Source of the DNA: Bdellovibrionales bacterium
GTDB lineage: Bacteria > Bdellovibrionota > Bdellovibrionia > Bdellovibrionales > UBA1609
Direction: 5' to 3'
Assembly (NCBI GenBank): GCA_020435085.1
Contig: JAGRAB010000158.1
Coordinates: 1 to 12,020, forward strand
Length of the DNA: 12,020 bases
Made by a program: the position numbers and the translations under genes. Shown piece after piece: positions 1 to 5,287 of this stretch; positions within the stretch are counted from its first letter, which is position 1, and every line of letters starts with the position of its first letter. The notes below the pieces were generated by a model. It saw only the letters and a program-made list of their open reading frames with translations, was not told the DNA's origin and did not search any database.

Positions 1-135
1 TTGTGTGGAGTTATCAAAAAAAACGTTGTTTTCCTTTCCCCACTTATCCCAATGAGATGATGTAACTTCGCCTGAGGTAGTTTCGTGCAAATAATGTTTT
101 TCATACAATCTCTTTTCAATTTCTTCTGGACTCAA
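1..135 (-). CDS. Unidentified protein, N-terminal 45 codons only (runs off left edge)
   Basis: Reading the minus strand from a TTG at 135-133 gives 45 codons with no stop up to the window edge. The product begins MSPEEIEKRLYEKHY and is charged and hydrophilic, with no signal peptide or membrane segment in the visible part. The start is supported by an AGGAG Shine-Dalgarno site (plus-strand complement at 141-147) five bases upstream. It lies downstream of and in the same direction as the 4,6-dehydratase, separated by 152 bases, so it probably belongs to the same sugar locus. Too little is visible to name a family. A run of eight T in its coding strand (complement of 16-23) falls near codons 38-40. 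Confidence 0.65.
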   Translation of the reverse strand, partial: MSPEEIEKRLYEKHYLHETTSGEVTSSHWDKWGKENNVFFDNSTQ

Positions 136-140
136 TGCAA

Positions 141-147
141 ACTCCTA
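141..147 (-). promoter_or_regulatory. Ribosome binding site deciding the TTG start at 135
   Basis: The minus strand reads TAGGAGT here, five bases before the TTG codon. A near-consensus Shine-Dalgarno site at this spacing is the main reason to accept a gene whose body lies mostly outside the window. Confidence 0.6.
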
Positions 148-194
148 ATTTTTAAATAATATTTTCATTTGCTTCATAAATCATGGGCTTGGTT

Positions 195-225
195 TCTATA
201 CATTGTGGGAATCGTTTATTGTAAA
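195..225 (-). promoter_or_regulatory. Possible sigma70-like promoter for the left-edge gene
   Basis: On the minus strand, TTTACA (220-225), or TTACAA one base further on (219-224), precedes TATAGA (195-200) with a spacer of 19 or 18 bases. Transcription would begin near 188, leaving a leader of about 50 bases before the TTG start. The hexamers are reasonable but the spacer is long, and AT-rich DNA makes chance matches common. The 152-base gap after the dehydratase shows no convincing terminator, so read-through from the dehydratase is equally possible. Confidence 0.3.
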
Positions 226-287
226 ATGTCACTGAATCAATCTTTTTCTGGAGTTGAAGTTTTCATGTTAGTGATGTTCAGCTTGCA

Positions 288-1349
288 TTACCGCAGTAAC
301 TCTACTTGTGGTTCACTTCGTACTTTCATCAAATTATTTTTAGTTAAAAGTGCAACTGTTTCATCTAAATTTAACACTGTATCACTAGAGCTGTATTCAC
401 AGTTTAAAATTCTCTCTTCACTGGACAAATCGCCTCTGAGTTCGGGCAGCATGGATCTAACGGCAAAATAGGATCCCTTTTTCACTGTAAAGGGAGCCTC
501 CTCATCAGAAATCAAAATTTCATGCATTTTTTCGGCAGGTCGAATTCCAGTGATTTCAATTTTGATATTTTGATTACCAATGAGGGCTTTGGCGATATTT
601 TCTACAGTCGCAGCAGGAGCAATTGGAATAAAGATCTCACCAGGTTCAGCATCACGAATGGCTGCAAATACAGTGTCCACCGCCTTATTGATGCTAATCA
701 AAAACCGAGTCATACTTGGAACTGTGATTGTAACAGGGCCACCAGACTCAATTTGCTTGTGAAATAGAGGGATTACAGACCCTCTGGATGCCAACACGTT
801 TCCGTATCGTACGCAAATAAAGCGCGTGTTTTTATTTAAAATATTAGCTGAAGTGAATATTTTTTCCATCAGTGCTTTAGTCATTCCCATGGCATTCACA
901 GGCTTTGCCGCTTTATCAGTACTGATCCCAACGACGGTTTCTACTGGGTAATCATTTTCTTGAATGGCACGCACAATATTTTGTGCACCGATACAGTTAG
1001 TGAGAACCCCTTGGTGAGGAAAATATTCGCAAGAGGGAACTTGTTTGAGGGCTGCAGCATTGACCACAATGTCGACACCTTTCACGGCGGAACAAACGTC
1101 GTCGAAGTTTCTGATATCACCAATTCGAAACTCTAAGCATTTATTAAAATTTTCGTAGACGGCTTCATCCATACCCATGATTTTGGTCATGTAAGAAACT
1201 CTCATATCATGCTGCTTGGCTTCGTCCCTTGATAGTACGATGACTTTTTTAGGGTTTCCATGCTCGCCAGAAAGGACCCGATGAACGAATATTTTCCCCA
1301 TAGATCCGGTGCCACCTGTGACAAGTACCTTTTTCCCCTCAAAAATCAT
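288..1349 (-). CDS. Nucleotide-sugar 4,6-dehydratase, short soluble SDR form (CapD/FlaA1/WbpM-like)
   Basis: This 353-residue extended short-chain dehydrogenase probably converts a UDP- (or GDP-) N-acetylhexosamine to the 4-keto-6-deoxy sugar in the cytoplasm. The NAD(P)-binding Rossmann motif TGGTGSMG is at residues 11-18. The STDKA segment (143-147), MGMTK (154-158), RYGNVLASRGSV (181-192), MTRF (213-216) and GIRPAEKMHE (268-277) are all characteristic of the polysaccharide-biosynthesis dehydratases. Met154 stands where FlaA1/PseB have the catalytic Tyr, as in WbpM-type enzymes, yet the N-terminal membrane region of WbpM is absent. The ATG at 1349 is chosen because GGAG lies five bases upstream and the Rossmann strand begins right after it; two in-frame ATGs upstream (1382, 1373) lack a ribosome site. 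It is divergent from the initiating transferase. Family assignment is firm; the exact substrate and stereochemistry (retaining or C5-inverting) are not. Confidence 0.92.
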   Translation of the reverse strand: MIFEGKKVLVTGGTGSMGKIFVHRVLSGEHGNPKKVIVLSRDEAKQHDMRVSYMTKIMGMDEAVYENFNKCLEFRIGDIRNFDDVCSAVKGVDIVVNAAALKQVPSCEYFPHQGVLTNCIGAQNIVRAIQENDYPVETVVGISTDKAAKPVNAMGMTKALMEKIFTSANILNKNTRFICVRYGNVLASRGSVIPLFHKQIESGGPVTITVPSMTRFLISINKAVDTVFAAIRDAEPGEIFIPIAPAATVENIAKALIGNQNIKIEITGIRPAEKMHEILISDEEAPFTVKKGSYFAVRSMLPELRGDLSSEERILNCEYSSSDTVLNLDETVALLTKNNLMKVRSEPQVELLR

Positions 1350-1409
1350 TGGAACTCCAAATTTTGATTGCATTAAGTGCATTTATTTAGCTACGAATAC
1401 CAAGAGAAA

Positions 1410-1438
1410 TCTATATAATGGTAAGGGTCTTTTGACAA
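1410..1438 (-). promoter_or_regulatory. Sigma70-like promoter for the 4,6-dehydratase
   Basis: The minus strand shows TTGTCA (1433-1438), a 17-base spacer, and TATAGA (1410-1415). Transcription would start near 1403, giving a leader of about 54 bases before the ATG at 1349. Five of six and four of six bases match consensus and the spacer is optimal. It sits in the divergent region between the dehydratase and the plus-strand operon, where a promoter is required. Confidence 0.55.
1414..1419 (+). promoter_or_regulatory. Candidate -10 element for the plus-strand polysaccharide operon
   Basis: A perfect TATAAT occurs on the plus strand, overlapping the minus-strand -10 hexamer. No good -35 hexamer lies 16-18 bases upstream and there is no TGn extension, so this is weak evidence. 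A TTGACA at 1432-1437 is a second candidate element, but no good -10 follows it at the right spacing. A leader of about 130 bases would precede the ATG at 1558. A plus-strand promoter is expected somewhere in 1383-1557, but its position is not certain. Confidence 0.25.
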
Positions 1439-1557
1439 ACTGATTCATTGAAGAGTGTTTAGTCTTACTCAGCCGCTTGCCATGATGCATCAAGCTATTG
1501 GGGCAAAAGGTTTCTTATAAGGAAATCATTTTAGAAAGAATTAAAATTGGGGCTTTC

Positions 1558-2118
1558 ATGGTTAGAGTACTAAATTTAATTGTAGCTATCATTTTACTAT
1601 TAATCTGCTTGATACCCATGTTCATAACAGCTTTATTGATATTCGTTGTCTCCCCGGGGCCTGTGATTTACTGGTCAAAGCGGGTGGGGAGAAATAACTC
1701 TCTTTTTTTAATGCCGAAATTTAGGTCGATGAAGTTAGAAACTCCTCAGGTAGCGACACATCTTCTTAAAGATACATCTCAACAGATGATATCTGTGGGG
1801 CCCTTCATTCGAAAAACAAGCTTAGACGAGTTACCTCAGCTTTATTCAATTATTAAAGGGGACATGAACTTCATAGGGCCTAGGCCAGCGTTATTTAACC
1901 AAGATGATCTGATTGAAGAAAGAACGAAGAGAAATGTTCATAGCCTAACTCCTGGCGTTACGGGCTGGGCCCAGGTCAACGGGAGAGATGCCGTCTCCAT
2001 TCTTGAGAAAACAAAGCTGGATGAGTTTTATCTGAAGAATAAATCGCTAGGTCTAGATTTCAAGATTCTTCTACTGACATTACTAAAAGTCTTCAAAATG
2101 TCAGACGTGAGCCACTAG
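1558..2118 (+). CDS. Undecaprenyl-phosphate sugar-1-phosphate transferase (initiating glycosyltransferase, PglC/WcaJ catalytic-domain type)
   Basis: This enzyme transfers a sugar-1-phosphate from a UDP-sugar to undecaprenyl phosphate at the inner membrane, starting the repeat unit. It is 186 residues, the size of the minimal PglC-like form without the extra WcaJ/WbaP membrane domain. A single hydrophobic segment with a central proline (residues 7-31, Pro20) fits the re-entrant helix of the family. SPGPV (32-36), KFRSM (54-58), the catalytic Asp-Glu in SLDELPQL (88-95), GDMNFIGPRP (101-110) and PGVTGWAQVNGR (132-143) are all present. The ATG at 1558 matches the usual family N-terminus and has GGGG just upstream; an in-frame TTG at 1498 adds 20 residues but has no ribosome site. 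The position usually Asp after the first Arg of the family is Asn6 here. Substrate cannot be read from sequence, but the divergent dehydratase suggests a 2-acetamido-6-deoxy sugar. Confidence 0.93.
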   Translation: MVRVLNLIVAIILLLICLIPMFITALLIFVVSPGPVIYWSKRVGRNNSLFLMPKFRSMKLETPQVATHLLKDTSQQMISVGPFIRKTSLDELPQLYSIIKGDMNFIGPRPALFNQDDLIEERTKRNVHSLTPGVTGWAQVNGRDAVSILEKTKLDEFYLKNKSLGLDFKILLLTLLKVFKMSDVSH

Positions 2119-2133
2119 GAACTACTTGCGGTG

Positions 2134-2170
2134 CCTTAAGAACTCGGGTAATTCTGAGGGTCTTCTTTTC
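2134..2170 (+). terminator. Possible weak intrinsic terminator or attenuator
   Basis: CCTTAAGAA (2134-2142) can pair with TTCTGAGGG (2152-2160), forming a nine-pair stem with one A-G mismatch and one G-U pair around a nine-base loop. A pyrimidine tract with several T (2161-2170) follows. The stem is modest and the T run is broken by C, so termination would be partial at best. It lies between the initiating transferase and the NeuB-like gene, and I see no convincing promoter between it and the next start. Confidence 0.35.
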
Positions 2171-2204
2171 TCTAGTATTTTGAAAATATGAATCGGATCT
2201 TCAT

Positions 2205-2210
2205 GGAGGT
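2205..2210 (+). promoter_or_regulatory. Strong ribosome binding site deciding the NeuB-like start
   Basis: GGAGGT is six bases from the TTG at 2217 and only three from an in-frame GTG at 2214. Spacing favours TTG at 2217. The nearby ATG at 2212 is out of frame and meets a stop within three codons. Confidence 0.7.
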
Positions 2211-2216
2211 TATGTG

Positions 2217-3200
2217 TTGAAAAAACCGTACGTAATTGCCGAAATGGCTCAAAGTTTTGAGGGTGACCCTCAGTTGGTTCGCAAATTAATTAAAACAGCT
2301 AAAAAGTCTGGAGCAGATGCTGTTAAGTTTCAAATTTTTAAACCTTCAGAGCTTTGCACAGAAGATTATGAATACTATTCACTTTTTCAAGACTTAATGA
2401 TTTCTGAAAGAGATCGGGTAGAGCTCATTAAGTATTGCCAAGAAATATCTATTGACTTCATGGCTGATATTTTTGGGTTGGAAACTTACTCGTGGCTTGT
2501 TAAGAACAAAGTAGCTGCAATTAAAATTCATAGTACTGATATTAAAAATTATCCTCTCCTAAGAGGGATTAAAGGGTTCCATGGCAAGATCGCCCTTTCT
2601 GCTGGTGGGAGTAGTTTAGCTGAATTAGATAAGGCAATTGAAATTCTAAAAGGCTGTGACTTGGTTTTGATGCCTGGGTTTCAGGCGGAGCCCAATTTAT
2701 TTTCAGATGTAGAATTAAACAAAATTGAATTTCTAAAGAATAGGTATGATATACCTGTCGGATATGCAGACCATTTGGATGCTTCGGAAAAAATGGCAGT
2801 TGTCCTTCCTGCAATGGCATTTTTAAAGGGAGCGGACTATATAGAAAAGCACCTGACTATTGAAAGAGAAACACTTGAGTTGGAAGATAGTATTTCAGAC
2901 CTTAATCCTGGTGAGTTTAAAGAGATGTTATATTATATCGATGGAGTCTCAAAATTTGCACACACTTCTGATTCCTTTAAGCTTTCTGAGCGTGAAGAGG
3001 CCTACCGCTTAAGATCTAAAAAAGTTCCGGTGGCAGCGTCAGAGCTTAAAGAAGGACACAAATTGAAAATTGAGGATATGGCTTTAGTTCGGGTAGGTGT
3101 ACGACCGGATGAGGTTCTTGATTTAGAAGAGTTGGAGGGCAAGGTGATTGCAAAGGGGTTGGGTTATTTTGAGCCCATTACTAGAGGGTGTTTAAAATGA
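2217..3200 (+). CDS. Divergent NeuB-family synthase (PEP-condensing, with C-terminal SAF domain)
   Basis: Members of the family condense phosphoenolpyruvate with an aldose such as ManNAc to make a 2-ulosonic (sialic-acid-like) sugar acid in the cytoplasm. This 327-residue protein keeps the TIM-barrel landmarks: VIAEMAQ (6-12), KFQ (37-39), KIHSTDIKNYPLL (103-115), GYADH with His186, and IEKH with His212, the two histidines corresponding to NeuB metal ligands. A SAF-like domain covers about 265-327. Differences are clear: the usual GPDHxxS motif is LEDSISD here (222-228), keeping only the Asp, and the usual LHCxSxYP strand reads LMPGFQAEP (151-159). This suggests a different acceptor sugar from ManNAc. 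The gene starts at TTG with a strong ribosome site and overlaps the cytidylyltransferase by ATGA. Family confidence is high; the product is unknown. Confidence 0.88.
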   Translation: MKKPYVIAEMAQSFEGDPQLVRKLIKTAKKSGADAVKFQIFKPSELCTEDYEYYSLFQDLMISERDRVELIKYCQEISIDFMADIFGLETYSWLVKNKVAAIKIHSTDIKNYPLLRGIKGFHGKIALSAGGSSLAELDKAIEILKGCDLVLMPGFQAEPNLFSDVELNKIEFLKNRYDIPVGYADHLDASEKMAVVLPAMAFLKGADYIEKHLTIERETLELEDSISDLNPGEFKEMLYYIDGVSKFAHTSDSFKLSEREEAYRLRSKKVPVAASELKEGHKLKIEDMALVRVGVRPDEVLDLEELEGKVIAKGLGYFEPITRGCLK

Positions 3201-3934
3201 GAGTTGTTGCCTCTCTCGCCTGCAGAAATAACTCCAACAGACTTTATGGCAAACCATTGCAAAAGTTGGGACCTACGCTAACAGTTGTTGAATACATTAT
3301 CCGTCGGCTAAAAGAGGTTCCGCAAATTGATGAAATTGTTTTAGCAATCAGTGAAACTAAGGATAACTTGATTTACACAGACTTGGCTGAAAAGCACGAT
3401 TTAAAATACGTTTTGGGTGATGATAAAGATGTATTGAAAAGGCTTATCGATGCTTGTCGATTGGGTGACGGGGATACAGTTTTTCGAATGACATCAGAGT
3501 CTCCGTTTCCTTTTTTGGAGGGGATAGAATCAGCCTTAAAATCTCATAAACAAGAAGCGGCTGATTATACAACCTATGCAAAATTACCTGATGGGTCTTC
3601 ATTTGAGCTAATCAGTTTAAAGGCATTAGAGAAATCTCACTCACAGGGTGAGGATCGACACCGGTCAGAACTCTGCACATTGTACATTAATGAGAATCGC
3701 GACCAATTTAAGCTCAACATCTTGAATGTGGATGAGCTTTTTCAAAAACCAGATTATCGTCTTACGATTGATTTCCCGGAAGATTTAATTCTTTGTCGCA
3801 AAGTCGTTCAGCAATTTGGCGAAAATAACTATATCCCTTATAGTCAACTCATTCCATTTTTAATGGAACGACCAGATCTTCTTAAAGTGGTGGAAGGTCT
3901 CAATGATGAGGAATATGTGAAACCCTACTTTTAG
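3197..3934 (+). CDS. SpsF/NeuA-like cytidylyltransferase (CMP-sugar synthetase family)
   Basis: This 245-residue protein is expected to activate the acid made by the preceding synthase as a CMP-sugar. The nucleotide-binding loop CRNNSNRLYGKPL (9-21) retains the Arg, Ser, Arg and Gly-Lys of the family's RxxSxRxxGK pattern. GDDKDVLKRL (74-83) and RLTIDFPEDL (188-197) are typical of the SpsF branch. The stretch RMTSESPFPF (97-106) aligns with the family motif that normally has Asp before a Cys/Asn-Pro; here it is Glu101, an unusual but acidic replacement at a likely metal site. The ATG at 3197 overlaps the upstream stop (ATGA) and GAGGG lies about eight bases before it; a GTG three codons earlier is less likely. 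Tight coupling supports a shared pathway. It may be a NeuA, KdsB or SpsF equivalent; the sugar is not defined by sequence. Confidence 0.87.
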   Translation: MRVVASLACRNNSNRLYGKPLQKLGPTLTVVEYIIRRLKEVPQIDEIVLAISETKDNLIYTDLAEKHDLKYVLGDDKDVLKRLIDACRLGDGDTVFRMTSESPFPFLEGIESALKSHKQEAADYTTYAKLPDGSSFELISLKALEKSHSQGEDRHRSELCTLYINENRDQFKLNILNVDELFQKPDYRLTIDFPEDLILCRKVVQQFGENNYIPYSQLIPFLMERPDLLKVVEGLNDEEYVKPYF

Positions 3935-3943
3935 GAAGTAATC

Positions 3944-5257
3944 ATGATTTTTGAAAAGTCAGACTCTTATCGAAGAAAAATTCACAATCTGATCCCTGGA
4001 GGAGCGCACACTTACTCAAAAGGGGATGATCAATTCCCCGAAGTTTCTCCTGCAGCGATTGCTCGAGGTAAGGGTGCTTATGTCTGGGATTTAGATGGTA
4101 ATAAATATTTGGATTGTTCAATGGGTTTGACATCTGTCAGTTTGGGCCATGCCTATGAACCTGTTCTGGAAAGAGTTCGGGAAGAGCTTGAGAAAGGTGT
4201 TAATCTTCAAAGACCATCTTACATTGAATGCGAAATGGCTGAAAAATTTTTATCGTTGATACCATGTCACGACATGATTAAATTTGCCAAAAACGGCTCC
4301 TCAGTGACGACAGGAGCAGTGAAGGTTGCAAGAGCTTTTACCGGTAGAAAGTATGTTGCATTTCCCTCAGATCATCCATTTTACTCCTATGATGACTGGT
4401 TTATTGGTGCGACGGCCTGTAATAGGGGCGTGCCGGAGGAAAATAGGGCCCTGTCTTTAACTTACAATAGTCAGAATCTCGATGAATTGGAAAGTCTATT
4501 TGAGAAGTATCCCAATCAAATAGCTGCGGTAATATCTGAGCCAGAAAAGAATATGGACTCATTGAAGTTTGATCTTGTTGAGTTAATCAAAATGACTCAA
4601 AAAAACGGAGCTTTATTTATTCAGGACGAAATGGTGACTGGTTTTAAAACTGATTACCCTGGAAGTATTGCTAAGTACGGAGTAGAGCCGGATCTTGCTA
4701 CTTGGGGAAAGGGTATAGCCAATGGGTTTTCTTTTTGTGCTTTGACCGGCAAAAGAGAAGTGATGGAAGTCGCTGGCATAAATAAGCCTGGTGAAGAAAA
4801 AGTATTTTTGGTTTCAACAACTCATGGAGGAGAAACACATGCCATCGCTGCGGGCTTGGCAACAATGAAAGAGTTTGAAAAAAACAAGGTTGTTCAACAT
4901 AGCCAATCTATCGGGGATTACTTGATAGAAAAAGCAACAAGCTCGGCTCAAAAGGCAAATTTAAGTGAATACATCCAGATATCCAACTTTAATTGGTTGC
5001 CGGCGTTTAGTTTCAAGGGGCGCAGTGGCGAAGTATCAAGTCCATTGAGAACTTTAATGCTGCAAGAAATGATAAAGGGTGGAGTGTTATTTCAGGGGAT
5101 TCTCAGCCCAAGCTTTTCACACAGGAAAGAGGATATTGATTTTTTCATAGATGTATTCGAAAAAGCTCTTGGCACTTATGCTCAAGCTTTAGAAAAGGGT
5201 ACTGAAGGGCTTCTCGTTGGGAGCCCGTGCAAGCCGGTGTTCAGGAAGTTTATTTAG
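3944..5257 (+). CDS. Class III PLP aminotransferase, glutamate-1-semialdehyde aminomutase-like
   Basis: This 437-residue protein belongs to fold-type I PLP enzymes nearest to HemL. It has PGGAHTYS (18-25), YVWDLDGNKYLD (46-57), LGHA (67-70), the PLP-ring Asp228 in IQDEMVTGF (226-234), and the Schiff-base Lys256 in TWGKGIANG (253-261). The HemL NSGTEA loop is replaced by NGSSVTTG (117-124), the YHG region by DHPFYSYDDW (143-152), and the C-terminal-half phosphate loop by STTHGGETHA (291-300). These changes and the location argue against a haem-pathway role and for amination or amino shift on a sugar. The gene begins nine bases after the cytidylyltransferase stop, with its AGGAAG site (3933-3938) overlapping that stop. 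Class is firm; the sugar role is inferred from context. Confidence 0.88.
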   Translation: MIFEKSDSYRRKIHNLIPGGAHTYSKGDDQFPEVSPAAIARGKGAYVWDLDGNKYLDCSMGLTSVSLGHAYEPVLERVREELEKGVNLQRPSYIECEMAEKFLSLIPCHDMIKFAKNGSSVTTGAVKVARAFTGRKYVAFPSDHPFYSYDDWFIGATACNRGVPEENRALSLTYNSQNLDELESLFEKYPNQIAAVISEPEKNMDSLKFDLVELIKMTQKNGALFIQDEMVTGFKTDYPGSIAKYGVEPDLATWGKGIANGFSFCALTGKREVMEVAGINKPGEEKVFLVSTTHGGETHAIAAGLATMKEFEKNKVVQHSQSIGDYLIEKATSSAQKANLSEYIQISNFNWLPAFSFKGRSGEVSSPLRTLMLQEMIKGGVLFQGILSPSFSHRKEDIDFFIDVFEKALGTYAQALEKGTEGLLVGSPCKPVFRKFI

Positions 5258-5287
5258 TAAAGCGTAATTGATTTATCGAGGCTGAGC

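Noticed and set aside
169..471. 100-codon plus-strand frame overlapping the dehydratase 3' end
   Set aside because: It is antisense to a clearly conserved dehydratase, has no ribosome site or recognisable motif, and its composition fits a shadow frame.
522..767. Two plus-strand frames inside the dehydratase
   Set aside because: Both are antisense to conserved catalytic regions of the dehydratase and show no family features.
1498..1557. Extended N-terminus of the initiating transferase from TTG 1498
   Set aside because: No Shine-Dalgarno site precedes it, and the family normally begins at the segment starting with the ATG at 1558.
2569..2820. 83-codon minus-strand frame within the NeuB-like gene
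   Set aside because: The plus strand encodes conserved NeuB features across this stretch; the minus frame is a shadow.
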